A DNA stretch of 64,000 nt from Rhodococcoides kroppenstedtii (GCF_900111805.1 NZ_FOJN01000009.1:1-64000), one strand, 5' to 3'. Counted from the first letter of the stretch, positions 8,053 through 17,100 are shown. Notes: generated by a model from the letters alone, not told the origin. Program-made: numbers and translations.

Positions 8053-8700
8053 GTGACCTCCCGAGTGGCCGCGCAGTACGACGCCATCGCCCACGACTAC
8101 GCCGCCGCCTTCCCCACCCTCGCGCCGTTCGATCGCGGGGTGCTCGCGTCGTTCGCCCGCTCGGTGACCGCGGCCGGCGGCCGGACGGTGCTCGACGTCG
8201 GCTGCGGCCCGGGCACCGCGGCGCGGGAGCTGGCGGCTGCGGGGCTCTCGCCGGTGGGGCTGGACCGGTCGGCGGCGATGGTGCGGCTGGCCTCGCTGGA
8301 GCGCGTGGTGATCGGGGATCTGGGGGCGCTGCCCGTGCGGGACGGAGCCGTGGACGCCGTCTGTGCCTGGTACTCGCTGGTGCACACCCCGACGGCCGAG
8401 TTGCCCGCCGTGCTCACCGAGTTCCGCCGGGTGCTGCGCGACGACGGGTGGCTGCTCCTGGCGTTCCAGACCGCCGCGCCGACGCTCGAAGTGCGCGAGG
8501 CGTGGGGGCACGAGGTGTCGCTGGACTTCCTGCGCCACGACGTCGGCGAGGTGCAGGAGATGCTCATGGACACCGGCTACGTGCTGCACCGGGACGCCCT
8601 GCGCTCCGCCGACAAGCGGGCCGGGGAGAGCGCTGCGCAGGCGTTCGTGGTGGCGCGGTCGCGGGATCACCTGGAGCTGCGGCCGGGGCGGGGGTGTTGA
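8053..8700 (+). CDS. Class I SAM-dependent methyltransferase
   Basis: A 215-residue protein with a Methyltransf_11-type Rossmann core. The SAM-binding motif I is VLDVGCGPGTAAREL (about 46-60), followed by GLDRSAAMV with the acidic residue at the end of strand 2, then GDLGALPVRDGAVDAV and the motif LTEFRRVLRDDGWLLLAF. The GTG at 8053 is 22 bp after the GGDEF-EAL stop, so the two may share a transcript. The methyl acceptor cannot be inferred. Confidence 0.85.
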   Translation: MTSRVAAQYDAIAHDYAAAFPTLAPFDRGVLASFARSVTAAGGRTVLDVGCGPGTAARELAAAGLSPVGLDRSAAMVRLASLERVVIGDLGALPVRDGAVDAVCAWYSLVHTPTAELPAVLTEFRRVLRDDGWLLLAFQTAAPTLEVREAWGHEVSLDFLRHDVGEVQEMLMDTGYVLHRDALRSADKRAGESAAQAFVVARSRDHLELRPGRGC

Positions 8701-8722
8701 GCGGGCGCCAGTGCACACAGGT

Positions 8723-8756
8723 CGCCGGATTCGGCGGGATCCCGTCGAATCCGGCG
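8723..8756. terminator. Bidirectional terminator-like inverted repeat
   Basis: An 11-bp perfect inverted repeat (CGCCGGATTCG at 8723-8733, complement at 8746-8756), with further partial pairing inside the loop, lies between the convergent stops of the methyltransferase and the permease gene. Its position and symmetry fit a shared terminator. It might also be a member of a dispersed repeat family, which cannot be tested from one copy. Confidence 0.6.
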
Positions 8757-8779
8757 AGTTGTGGGCAACCAGGCCCGGT

Positions 8780-9826
8780 CTACCGCGCCGCCACCAGTCG
8801 AGGGGCGCTGCGCACCCGACGGCCCCACCGTTGACCGCGCAGCAGGATCGCGGCGAAGGCGGGGACGCCCACGAGCGCGGTGACCACCCCCACGGGGATC
8901 TCCTGCGGGCTGAAGATGCTGCGCGCCAACGTGTCCGCCCACACCATGAACACCGCACCCATCGCCATGGTGGTGGGCAGCAGGCGGCTGTGCCGGGGCC
9001 CCACCAGCAGCCGCGCGGCGTGCGGGAGGACCAGCCCGACGAAGCCGATGGCCCCCGCCGCGGCGACGATGGTGGCGGTCATCAGCGCCGTCACCCCCAG
9101 CAGGATCACCTTCAGCCGCAGAATGGGCACGCCGAGGGCGGTGGCGGCGTCGGACCCCAGGGTCATCGCGTCGAGGGAGGGCGCCGCGATCACGCACACC
9201 ACCATGCCGAGTCCCACGGCCCCGGCGCAGGCCCACACGTCGGCCCAGTCCGCGCCGGCGAGGGAGCCGAGCAACCAGAACAGCACTCCCCTGGTCTGCT
9301 CCGCGTCCGCCGAGGACAGCACGATGAACGACGTGAGCGCCGAGAACAGTTGCGTCCCGGCCACTCCCGCGAGGATGACCGGTCCGGTGCCGCCGCCCGC
9401 ACCGGTCGCCAGCATCATCACCAACACGAAGGACACCAACGCCCCGACGAACGCTCCGGACGACAGGGACAGCACGCCGGCGCCGATCCCCAGCACCGCC
9501 ACCGTGACCGCACCCGTCGAGGCCCCGGACGAGATGCCGAGCACGAACGGATCCGCCAGCCGGTTGCGCAGCATCGACTGCATCACCGCCCCGCACAGGG
9601 CCAGGCCCGTCCCGCACAGTGCCGCGAGAACCGCACGGGGCAAGCGCATCTCCCACACGATGCCGTCCTGGATGCGGCTCACCTCGGCGGCCGGGCCCCC
9701 GAGGTGAGCAACGACGACGGCCACCACGTCGGCGGTGGTGAGGTTCGCCGGGCCCACCGTGATCGACACCGCGATCGACGCGAGGACGGCCCCCAGCACG
9801 CCGAGAACGACTGCGGCGTGCTTCAC
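8780..9826 (-). CDS. FecCD/BtuC-type ABC transporter permease, likely for corrinoids
   Basis: A 348-residue permease of the FecCD family with about ten hydrophobic segments. Family motifs are MRLPRAVLAALCGTGLALCG near the N-terminus, LADPFVLGISSGA, and the late GFVGLVLPHAARLLVGP loop that contacts the ATPase. The GTG start overlaps the stop of the upstream binding-protein gene (GTGA), which suggests translational coupling. The cobalamin riboswitch before that gene points to vitamin B12 or another corrinoid rather than a siderophore. No ATPase gene follows, so the complex must borrow one from elsewhere. Confidence 0.85.
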   Translation of the reverse strand: MKHAAVVLGVLGAVLASIAVSITVGPANLTTADVVAVVVAHLGGPAAEVSRIQDGIVWEMRLPRAVLAALCGTGLALCGAVMQSMLRNRLADPFVLGISSGASTGAVTVAVLGIGAGVLSLSSGAFVGALVSFVLVMMLATGAGGGTGPVILAGVAGTQLFSALTSFIVLSSADAEQTRGVLFWLLGSLAGADWADVWACAGAVGLGMVVCVIAAPSLDAMTLGSDAATALGVPILRLKVILLGVTALMTATIVAAAGAIGFVGLVLPHAARLLVGPRHSRLLPTTMAMGAVFMVWADTLARSIFSPQEIPVGVVTALVGVPAFAAILLRGQRWGRRVRSAPRLVAAR

Positions 9827-10842
9827 GCCGTGCCCCACTCCTTCAGTGCCGCAGCCACTTTCTCGATCCCGTCGACGGTGCGGATCGACGGGTTCAGATC
9901 CGCCCCGTTGACGACGACGTAGCGACGGTCGATCACCGCCCGCATCCGGCTGGTGACGGGGTTGGATTCGAGGAACGCGATCTTGCTCTCCAGCGCGTCG
10001 CCGTCGATGGTGCGGCGGGACAGGTCGGCGAGGACCAGCACGTCGGGATTGCGGTCGGCGACGGCCTCCCACCCGATCTGCGGCCACTCGTCGGTGGTGT
10101 CGGCGAAGACGTTCCGCGCCCCCACCGCCGACGAGATGACGCCCGACGCCCCGCAGCACCCCGCCATGTACGGGGCCGCGACGTCGGAGAACCAATACGC
10201 GACGGTGGGGTCGCCGGGCGGGACGCCGTCCGCGGCGCGCTGCGCACGCTCGGTGAGGTCGGCGACCAGCTGCTCCCCGCGCTCCGTCACGTCGAAGATG
10301 GCAGCCAGGTCTCGGATCTCCTGGTACACCGTCTCGAGACGCAGCGGCTCGGCGCGGGCGCCGTCGGCGTTGACGCTCGTGGCCGCCATGCCGACGCAAT
10401 CCGTCGGCGACAGGTAGGAGGGAATGCCGAACTGCTCGAACCGATCTCGATCCGCCACTCCGCCCGGGCCGAGAGTGCCGCCGAAGGAGGCGCTGACGAA
10501 ATCGGGGTCGGCGTCGGAGACCACCTCGAGGGAGGGCTTGTCGTCGGCGAGCCGGGGAACCCGGGCGTTGTCCTCGGCGAGGTTCTCGCGGACGGGGTCG
10601 GTCCACGTGGCGGTGCCCACCAGCCGGTCGGCCAGTCCGAGCGACAACAGGATCTCGGTCGAGCCCTGGTTCAGCGACACCGCGCGTTGCGGCGGGGCGT
10701 CGACGGTGACCGTGCGGCCACAGTTCTCGAGGGTGAGGGGAAAGCCGTCCACGGTGGGAGCGGCGGCGTCGGAGGTCGACGCAGAGCAGCCTGCGGCCAG
10801 CACCAGGGCTGCCGCAGCGGTGAGTGCGGTGAGTCGTGACAT
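9823..10842 (-). CDS. BtuF-like ABC transporter substrate-binding lipoprotein
   Basis: A 339-residue periplasmic-binding-type protein (FecB/BtuF fold). The signal peptide ends in a lipobox, LVLAAGC, near residue 19. The N-terminal lobe opens with RTVTVDAPPQRAVSLNQGST and SLGLADRLVGTATW; the C-terminal lobe includes VFADTTDEWPQIGWEAVADRNPD. It should capture a metal chelate outside the membrane and pass it to the coupled permease at 8780-9826. Two adjacent cysteines in MAGCCGASG are unusual. The ATG at 10842 was chosen because the upstream 150 nt are riboswitch sequence rather than coding. Confidence 0.87.
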   Translation of the reverse strand: MSRLTALTAAAALVLAAGCSASTSDAAAPTVDGFPLTLENCGRTVTVDAPPQRAVSLNQGSTEILLSLGLADRLVGTATWTDPVRENLAEDNARVPRLADDKPSLEVVSDADPDFVSASFGGTLGPGGVADRDRFEQFGIPSYLSPTDCVGMAATSVNADGARAEPLRLETVYQEIRDLAAIFDVTERGEQLVADLTERAQRAADGVPPGDPTVAYWFSDVAAPYMAGCCGASGVISSAVGARNVFADTTDEWPQIGWEAVADRNPDVLVLADLSRRTIDGDALESKIAFLESNPVTSRMRAVIDRRYVVVNGADLNPSIRTVDGIEKVAAALKEWGTA

Positions 10843-10867
10843 GTTCTGTTGTGCCGTCCTGCTACGG

Positions 10868-11016
10868 GCCCGTGCGCGGAGCCCCGAGGGTGGTGTCGGC
10901 CGGCGAGCGATCGGACTTCGGACCCCCACCCGGGGTCCGTCACCGTTGCGCGCCAGTCCCGGATTCCCACCGGGTTCCCTCGCCGGACGACGCGTGCCCG
11001 GTCACCCTAACCCGGA
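10868..11016 (-). promoter_or_regulatory. Cobalamin riboswitch upstream of btuFC-like genes
   Basis: On the minus strand the conserved core of the adenosylcobalamin riboswitch is readable in order: GGGAACCCGGTGGGAATCC, then GGGACTGGCGCGCAACGGT, then a GC-rich hairpin, then GAAGTCCGAT. It ends about 25 nt before the binding-protein start codon, the usual place for a switch that blocks translation when B12 is plentiful. Boundaries are approximate. It begins just after the stop codon of the CocE-type hydrolase, so the promoter may lie inside or upstream of that gene. Confidence 0.85.
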
Positions 11017-11020
11017 CACC

Positions 11021-13042
11021 TCAGTTCACGAACGGCACGTTCACGAAGCTCGGCCGGGTCGGGTCCAGCTGGATGTGCTGCGGCGCGAGACCTGAGTCGG
11101 CGAGCATCGGCCCCAGCGGGAGGTAGCGGGGGACGGACGCTGCCATGACGTCGAGACGCAGCCGGTGGCCGGGTTGGATCACGGCGTCGGTGGGCAGCAG
11201 GCCAATGTCGACGGTGGTGGGCTCGCCCGGCACGACGGTGCGGCGGGTCTCCAGTGTGAGCGCGGGCGTCGCGTCGACGTAGTCACCGTTGGCGCTGCGC
11301 GTACTCCGTGCGTCGTCGATCGCGCGCAGCGATGCGGTGATCGCACCGTGCGTGAGCGGGGTGGACGTGCCGTCGGGGGCGACGTCGTTCAGCGTGGCCA
11401 CCCAGAACCCGTCCGGGCGATCGAGGACGGTGTTCAGCCGGACGTTGGTGGCCCCCGAGATCTGCGTCGGCGCGGTCACCGGTGCCCCGGTGAACGTCAA
11501 CGCCTCGGCCTCGGCGAACCGTGAGTCGCGGGTACATACCGACCCCAGAATGGCGGCGGCTCCGGCGGTTCCGAGCGCGGCGTCGCGGGAGCACAGCCCA
11601 CGCAGACCCGGCGCGACGGTGAGTCGGGCGGTGTCCGGCACCGGCGCCTCGGTAAGGCTGCCGTCGTACCGCGCGTGACCGGCGGTGCCGCTGGGCGCGG
11701 CCGAGAGGTACATGCGCTGAGACTCCGCGCCCGCCCGCGGGAACTGCGAGGTGGTGGTCCAGCCGCCGCCCTGCTGGAAGAGCGTGACGGGGCCGTAGTT
11801 CTCGATTCCGTTGTCGATTCCCTTGAGCCAGCGGTCGAACCACGCGCGCTGCAGGGCGTCGAGCCGCGGCGGGTTGCCCGGGCGACCGAAGCCGGCACCG
11901 GGGTTCACGTGGTAGCCGTCGCCCATGATCAGTTGCTTGCTGCCCGGCTGAAGCGGGATGTCGTCGTAGATCCGCGGAACCGAGCCGGTGAAGATGTCGT
12001 GCCAGCCGCCGTAGAGCAGGGTGGGGACGGTGACGGCCGTCGCGTCGGCGCTGCGGTCCGCGTAGAACTGCCCGTCCTGCGCCACGGACAACGTCTCGGG
12101 CCGGACCTGGTCGATGGTCGGCGCGGTCAGCGCGTTGATCAGCTCCGGCACGAGGATGGCGGGATCGTCCAGCCGGGACTGCAACCAGGCCGGATCGAAC
12201 CGGCCCTGCAGGATGGACTGCACGTCCGGCACGAACTTCAGCGCGTTGACGAGCACCAGCCAGAGCGGCATGAACCCCACGCCGAGCGCACCGCCGGTGC
12301 CGACGATGTCACGCAGCAGGTCGGTACTGGGCTCGACGGGGAAGATCGCCTTCAGGGCCGGCGGTTGCAGCGCGGCGGCCTGCACGGAGTTGATGGCGGA
12401 GTAGGAGATTCCGCTCATCCCGACAGCGCCGTCGGACCACGGCTGCCGGGAGATCCAGTCGATGATCTCCACCGAGTCCTGCTGCTCGCGCGGGCCGAGG
12501 ACGTCCCACGTGCCCTGCGAGAAGCCCGTCCCGCGGGCGTCGACCACCACCTGCGCGTAGCCGTTCTGCACCAGGTTGCGGTTCACGCCGAAGATGCGCA
12601 GGCCGCCGCCGTCGACGGCCTGCGTGAGCTCGGTGATGCCGTCGAAGGGCGTGCCGGCGAAGTTCAGCCCGGCCAGAAAGTCGAGCACCGGCTCACTGAC
12701 CCCGGGGATCTGCTGGATCGAGTCGATCAAATTGCCGGCGAGCTTGGTGTAGGGCGTGATGTTGAGAACCGTCGGCAGATCCGTCTCCACCGGCCGGCCC
12801 TGCGCGTCGGCCGGGCGATAGACGTTGGCCTTCAACACCGTTCCGTCGCTCATGGTGACGGGGACGTCCCAGTCGATGGCCACCTGCGGATACTGCGGCG
12901 GCGCGTCGGCGGCGGCCGTCCACGCGGCGGCGGCCGCTCCACCCGTGGGATCGGCGGCGACGGGGGTGGCCGCCGCTCCGATCAGGACCGTGAGCGCGGT
13001 GCCGAGCACAGCGGCGGACCGAACGACACGCGAGAACCCCAC
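11021..13042 (-). CDS. Secreted CocE/NonD family alpha/beta hydrolase (S15-like)
   Basis: A 673-residue protein of the X-Pro dipeptidyl-peptidase (S15) / CocE esterase family. A signal peptide covers about residues 1-29 and ends in PVAAD, so export is likely. The nucleophile elbow is GMSGISYS with Ser213. The acid and histidine are seen in LLYGGWHDIF and MGDGYHVNPG. The C-terminal third is the jelly-roll-like domain of the family. These enzymes cleave esters or amides; the physiological substrate is unknown. The GTG at 13042 is preceded by AGGGGG, better than the start 13 codons upstream. Confidence 0.87.
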   Translation of the reverse strand: MGFSRVVRSAAVLGTALTVLIGAAATPVAADPTGGAAAAAWTAAADAPPQYPQVAIDWDVPVTMSDGTVLKANVYRPADAQGRPVETDLPTVLNITPYTKLAGNLIDSIQQIPGVSEPVLDFLAGLNFAGTPFDGITELTQAVDGGGLRIFGVNRNLVQNGYAQVVVDARGTGFSQGTWDVLGPREQQDSVEIIDWISRQPWSDGAVGMSGISYSAINSVQAAALQPPALKAIFPVEPSTDLLRDIVGTGGALGVGFMPLWLVLVNALKFVPDVQSILQGRFDPAWLQSRLDDPAILVPELINALTAPTIDQVRPETLSVAQDGQFYADRSADATAVTVPTLLYGGWHDIFTGSVPRIYDDIPLQPGSKQLIMGDGYHVNPGAGFGRPGNPPRLDALQRAWFDRWLKGIDNGIENYGPVTLFQQGGGWTTTSQFPRAGAESQRMYLSAAPSGTAGHARYDGSLTEAPVPDTARLTVAPGLRGLCSRDAALGTAGAAAILGSVCTRDSRFAEAEALTFTGAPVTAPTQISGATNVRLNTVLDRPDGFWVATLNDVAPDGTSTPLTHGAITASLRAIDDARSTRSANGDYVDATPALTLETRRTVVPGEPTTVDIGLLPTDAVIQPGHRLRLDVMAASVPRYLPLGPMLADSGLAPQHIQLDPTRPSFVNVPFVN

Positions 13043-13128
13043 CGAAAACCCCCTGATGGTCCGTGCCCGACCCCCGAGCACCCGCCGGCGAGAGCGGTGC
13101 CCGGGAGCCTAGCCGAGCGGTCCGACAG

Positions 13129-14457
13129 TCACGCTCCGAACAGCAGATACAGCCCGAGGAAGGTGTAGAGCACCATCACCATCATCAGCGCCAGCTCGCC
13201 CGTCAGCACGTGGCGCTTCGGCAGGATGCGCAGCGACGCATCGTGCGCCAAGGTGACGCCGACGATGTGGCCGATCACCACCGCGAGCACCGTGACGCTC
13301 GCGAGGACCGACGGGTGCGAGGACAGCGTGTAGTTCACCGACGCGTCGGCGATGCCGAGGGGATTCCAGCCGCGGTCGAACGGGTCGAACAGCGTGAAGA
13401 CGCTCTGCTGCCCCTTCTCGACCAGATAGGTCAGGTAGTGCGCCACGAAGTAGCCCACGACGATCGGGATCAGCGAATGGGCCAGCAGCCCCGGTAGTGT
13501 CGCGCGTTCGGCGCGGGTGACCCCGCCGGTGGTGCGTGCCGCGAGCCAGAACGCCGTGCCGACGATCGCGATGCAGGCGAGTAGGCCCAGCGTGCGGGCG
13601 ACTACCGGGTCACCGGCTCCGCGGGCCAGGTCCTTCCAGAACGGTGTCTGCGCCAGGGAATCGAACGCCGTCGACCCCAGCAGCGTCGCGATCACGGCGA
13701 CGGTGCCGCGACGGATCGGCAGCGACGAGGCGTTGTCCAGCGGGCTCACCGCCGCGAGCTGCCCCGACTCCCGGTCACGACGCAGCCAGGACAGGCGGGC
13801 CACGACGCCGGAGAACACCTCGAACGGATCGGCCGCGGCGAACCACCGGTCCCCGAACACCAGCGCGCCGACCAGCAGCACCGCCACGTAGACCAGGCAC
13901 CAGAGTCGCACCGCCGCAACCGAACCCGGATCCGACGACGCCAGTTCGAGCCACACGAAGGCGAACAACCCCACGACCGCGGGCACCACCCCGACGGCGG
14001 GCAGCGTCGTCACCCCACGAGAAGGGTTGCGGCGCAGCAGAACACACACCCCGCGGTGCAGAGCGCGCACCGGCGAGACCACCCGCCACACCGGGCCGGC
14101 GATCAGCGAGGCCGGCACCAACCCCACCCAGACGAGGACGTAGAACACCCCCATCAGGGCGTTCGACGAATCCTGCGGACCGAGCAGCGACGCCGCGCCG
14201 ACCCAGGCGGCGAGGGCGACCGACAGGACGCCGACGACGCCCCGGACCACCGGGGAGTCGACCACCCGCGTGAGACCCGGCAGCACGCGACGGACCCGAC
14301 TCGCGTCGAGACGCGGAGTCTTCCACGCCACCAACAGAATCGCGAAGGATGCGGCGAGCGCCCACGCCCCGCCGATGAGGGCGTAGGTGACGGGGATCGG
14401 TAAGTCGGTGGACCCGCCGAGGCCGTGCGCGAGGAGGTCGGTGTGGCCGAACGTCAC
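13129..14457 (-). CDS. Polytopic membrane protein, last gene of a coupled four-gene operon
   Basis: A 442-residue protein with about 11-12 hydrophobic segments spread over the whole length. It resembles a family of actinobacterial membrane proteins often labelled fenitrothion hydrolase in databases; that label comes from a distant enzyme and I would not trust it for function. Histidines occur within or beside helices (for example AHYLTYLV, SHPSV, IGHIVGVTLAHD). The GTG start overlaps the stop of the lipoprotein gene (GTGA). The partners suggest a membrane complex that handles a metal or electron carrier, but this is inference. Confidence 0.75.
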   Translation of the reverse strand: MTFGHTDLLAHGLGGSTDLPIPVTYALIGGAWALAASFAILLVAWKTPRLDASRVRRVLPGLTRVVDSPVVRGVVGVLSVALAAWVGAASLLGPQDSSNALMGVFYVLVWVGLVPASLIAGPVWRVVSPVRALHRGVCVLLRRNPSRGVTTLPAVGVVPAVVGLFAFVWLELASSDPGSVAAVRLWCLVYVAVLLVGALVFGDRWFAAADPFEVFSGVVARLSWLRRDRESGQLAAVSPLDNASSLPIRRGTVAVIATLLGSTAFDSLAQTPFWKDLARGAGDPVVARTLGLLACIAIVGTAFWLAARTTGGVTRAERATLPGLLAHSLIPIVVGYFVAHYLTYLVEKGQQSVFTLFDPFDRGWNPLGIADASVNYTLSSHPSVLASVTVLAVVIGHIVGVTLAHDASLRILPKRHVLTGELALMMVMVLYTFLGLYLLFGA

Positions 14458-14888
14458 GGCCGGACGAGCACCGTGGCGACGGTGACGCCTGCGTCGTGCA
14501 GTTCGATGTCCACCGAGCCGGGAACGTCGACGGTGAAGCGGAACTCCTGGTCCTCACCGACCGCGACGGGGAAGGTGTACTCGGGCACGGAATGCACGTG
14601 CAGCTCGTCGACCGCGTCGCTGTCGACGGTCAGCACGATCTCCCGGCCCACGGTGCCCTCGATCCGCTCGTCGGTGGGCGTGACCTCCCCACCGGCGATG
14701 CTGACGTCGATGTCGGTGGAGTCCGTGTCGGTGGCCTGCTCACTGTCGCTCTGGACGACGGTGGTGTCCACGGTGGACGAGACGTCGTTCGGTGCGCTCG
14801 GCGTCTCGCTCTCCGCACCGCAGCCCGCCACCACCAGTCCCACGGCGGCCAGCGTCGTCACCAGTCGGCGCGTTCTCGGCGTCGTCAC
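14454..14888 (-). CDS. Lipoprotein with cupredoxin-like domain
   Basis: A 144-residue protein. The signal sequence ends in the lipobox LVVAGC, followed by a Ser/Thr/Asp-rich linker to about residue 60. The C-terminal 85 residues form a beta-rich domain like the cupredoxin-like fold (GTVGREIVLTVDSDAVDELH, then FRFTVDVPGSVDIELHDAG). Two histidines of the HVHS motif and one in ELHD could bind copper, but the usual Cys and Met ligands are not visible, so this may be a copper-free member. Its start overlaps the stop of the 80-residue gene upstream, and its stop overlaps the next start. Confidence 0.75.
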   Translation of the reverse strand: MTTPRTRRLVTTLAAVGLVVAGCGAESETPSAPNDVSSTVDTTVVQSDSEQATDTDSTDIDVSIAGGEVTPTDERIEGTVGREIVLTVDSDAVDELHVHSVPEYTFPVAVGEDQEFRFTVDVPGSVDIELHDAGVTVATVLVRP

Positions 14889-15127
14889 GAATCCCCCTCG
14901 TCGGGCTTCCCGGGCCGTCCCCGGCCCTCTTCTCGGTCGTTGGCGGCGGCGAGGTCGTCCTGCGCCGCGGCCTCCTCGTTCTCGGCACGCTCCGCACGTC
15001 GGTCGCGCACCACGATGAATCCCACGACCCCCGCGATGATCAACGCGGGGACGAACGCCGGCACCGCCAGGATCAGCGGGTGGTCCGCCATCCAGACGGT
15101 GCCGGGCGGTGGTCCTGTGACCGTCAT
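14885..15127 (-). CDS. Small single-helix membrane protein of the same operon
   Basis: An 80-residue protein. One hydrophobic helix lies at about residues 18-41 (LILAVPAFVPALIIAGVVGF) and is followed by a highly charged tail rich in Glu, Asp, Arg and Ala. The start codon ATG 15127 overlaps the stop of the upstream membrane gene (ATGA), and its own stop overlaps the lipoprotein start (GTGA). This tight coupling is the best evidence that it is real. It could be a small accessory subunit of a membrane complex. I do not recognise its family. Confidence 0.75.
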   Translation of the reverse strand: MTVTGPPPGTVWMADHPLILAVPAFVPALIIAGVVGFIVVRDRRAERAENEEAAAQDDLAAANDREEGRGRPGKPDEGDS

Positions 15128-17043
15128 ACGCGCGTCCGGGGCCGCTCGTCGGTGCTCGCGGTGTTGCCGGGCGAGCGCAGGCTGATGCGCGCCGCACCCC
15201 AGGCCAGCGCCCACAGCAGGGCGGGGGAGCAGGCGAGCACCACCAGCGAGGCCGCGGTGAACAGCCAGGCCGGGTGATCGAAACTGCGCTCGCGCTGGAG
15301 CAGCTTGGTCTCGTACTCGAGGGGGCGGGTGAACTCCGCGAGCGCGGGCACCTCCTCGGCACCGATGCCCTCGTCGGCGGCCATGAAGATGGGCGCGCCG
15401 GCCATGGTGCGGCCGTCCTGCACGCGCAGGAAGGTCTTCCACGTGCCGTCGACGGGCATCGGGCGGGTGGAGCGGTAGTCGCCCGGTCCGGTGCGTTCGA
15501 GGTTGTCGACGACCAGTCCGTTCAGCGTGTCGCCCGCGCCCTGCCACGCGAGGAGCGAGACCCACTCGGGGTCGTCGGAGATCAGGTCGGACGGGCTGAT
15601 CTGCACGGTGGCGTTCACCATGCGAAAGCCGTCCTCCCGCGGGGCGTCGGTGAGCTGCACGGTGGCCTGCGCGTTCTGCGGCACGTCGATCATGAGTCCG
15701 TTGGCGACGCTCGCCGAGCAGACCACCACCATGCCGAGCACGATGGAGCGGCGAATCGCGGGGCGGGGCAGTCCGTCTCCGCTGAGGGCCTGCGCGAACA
15801 GTCCGCCGGTGAGGCCGACCAGCACGCCCGTCGGGATCGTGGTGGCGAGGGCCTCGAGCCACATGCTCGTCGGCCACGGGTAGAGGTACATGGCCTCGAC
15901 CCACAGCGATTCGAGGTAGACGCCGACGGTGCCGACGGCGAGACCCGCGACGGCGCCGAAGAGCAGACGGCGCTTGGTGAGGGCGGTCAGGCCCAGGATC
16001 TCGACCACGAGGGCCATGCCGAGGTAGAGCGCGAACGTGCTGTGCGGCTCGCCGAGCACGGGCCCGACGATCAGCGCGGTGATCCAGCGGACGACCGCGG
16101 CGAACGCGACGGCGAACAGCGCGGCGCCCCGGCCGACCATGAGCACGGCGGCGATCAGGGCGAACGCACCGGCGGCCGTGATGAGCAGTGGCTGGAACAC
16201 GAGGCGGAACTGTTCGACCCCGAAGTCGTACTCGATCTGGAACACCGACAGGCCGATGACGAGGCCGCCGAACGCCGACGCCCGCATGAACCAGGTGATG
16301 ACCGCCCGTCGACCGGATTCGACGCCGACGGCGGGACGGGTCTCGGTGTCGCCGGTGGGATCGCCGGCGGACTCGGGATCGGTGGCGACGTTGCCGGCCA
16401 TCGCGACCCGGCCCTCGTGCTCGAGCAGCAGCACGCCGACGAGGGAGAGCCCGGCACCGCCGATGAGCATGAGGTGCGTCGGGCCCCAGAGGGTGACGTC
16501 CTGCCCGAAGATGCGGTGCCAGATGTCGTCGAGCGGGAAACCGATCAGCGCGTACAGGCCCGCACCGGCGATGAGCAGACCGCCGGTGGGGGCGTACCAG
16601 GTGCGCGTGATCTTCACGGCCGACGGGCCGGGCTTCTCGTCGATCGGCAGGATGATCGCAAGGCAGCCGGCGATGAAGAGGAAGAACAGCCCGACGAGGA
16701 TGAAGTAGTGGGCCGGGTTCGCCAGCGGGCCCTCGTCGCGGCCGCGGCCGATGTGCAGGCTGACGTCCCAGATGAAGCCGAAGAACGCCGTGAGGATGGT
16801 CGAGACGAACATGACCATCGGCAGCGCCACCCAGCCGGGCCGGTTGGTCTTCTCCCCCGCGAAGTCCGCGAGCCGCTGCAACCACGTGATGCGGCGGGTG
16901 CGATGCATGACCGCCAGATACAGCAGGAAGAGCGAGATCACGCCGGCCGCGGCACTCATGCCGATGACCTGATCCAGCGCGGCCCCGCCGCCCTGTGGTG
17001 CGGCAGCGATCAGGTTACTCGAGGTAACACCTACATCGTTCAC
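15124..17043 (-). CDS. Large polytopic membrane protein, first gene of coupled operon
   Basis: A 639-residue protein with an estimated 13 membrane helices. Two features stand out: a motif with WDVSLHIGRGRDEG and PAHYFIL near residues 85-105, rich in conserved-looking His and Asp, and an extracytoplasmic stretch of about 150 residues before the last helix (from about 455) that looks beta-rich. Helix-borne histidines plus a lipoprotein partner would fit a metal or heme-linked membrane complex, but no oxidase or CopD signature is convincing. The GTG at 17043 is the most upstream plausible start. It leads three further genes through ATGA/GTGA overlaps. Confidence 0.75.
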   Translation of the reverse strand: MNDVGVTSSNLIAAAPQGGGAALDQVIGMSAAAGVISLFLLYLAVMHRTRRITWLQRLADFAGEKTNRPGWVALPMVMFVSTILTAFFGFIWDVSLHIGRGRDEGPLANPAHYFILVGLFFLFIAGCLAIILPIDEKPGPSAVKITRTWYAPTGGLLIAGAGLYALIGFPLDDIWHRIFGQDVTLWGPTHLMLIGGAGLSLVGVLLLEHEGRVAMAGNVATDPESAGDPTGDTETRPAVGVESGRRAVITWFMRASAFGGLVIGLSVFQIEYDFGVEQFRLVFQPLLITAAGAFALIAAVLMVGRGAALFAVAFAAVVRWITALIVGPVLGEPHSTFALYLGMALVVEILGLTALTKRRLLFGAVAGLAVGTVGVYLESLWVEAMYLYPWPTSMWLEALATTIPTGVLVGLTGGLFAQALSGDGLPRPAIRRSIVLGMVVVCSASVANGLMIDVPQNAQATVQLTDAPREDGFRMVNATVQISPSDLISDDPEWVSLLAWQGAGDTLNGLVVDNLERTGPGDYRSTRPMPVDGTWKTFLRVQDGRTMAGAPIFMAADEGIGAEEVPALAEFTRPLEYETKLLQRERSFDHPAWLFTAASLVVLACSPALLWALAWGAARISLRSPGNTASTDERPRTRV

Positions 17044-17100
17044 GACACGGATTATGTCGGCAACCGGCCCCGAGCACCAGACCCTTCGTCGATTCCACGG

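Noticed and set aside
6847-8958. A 703-codon frame on the minus strand opposite the GGDEF-EAL gene
   Set aside because: Composition is typical of an antisense shadow, and the plus strand has full EAL motifs and a methyltransferase.
13129-14457. Assignment of the 442-residue membrane protein as fenitrothion hydrolase
   Set aside because: The label appears on similar proteins by automatic transfer. The sequence shows only membrane helices and no hydrolase active site, so I left the function open.
14885-16885. A 666-codon minus frame overlapping the 639-residue membrane gene
   Set aside because: Only its last 80 codons are real (ATG 15127, overlapping the previous stop). The rest is an Arg/Gly/Pro-rich out-of-frame reading of the neighbouring gene.
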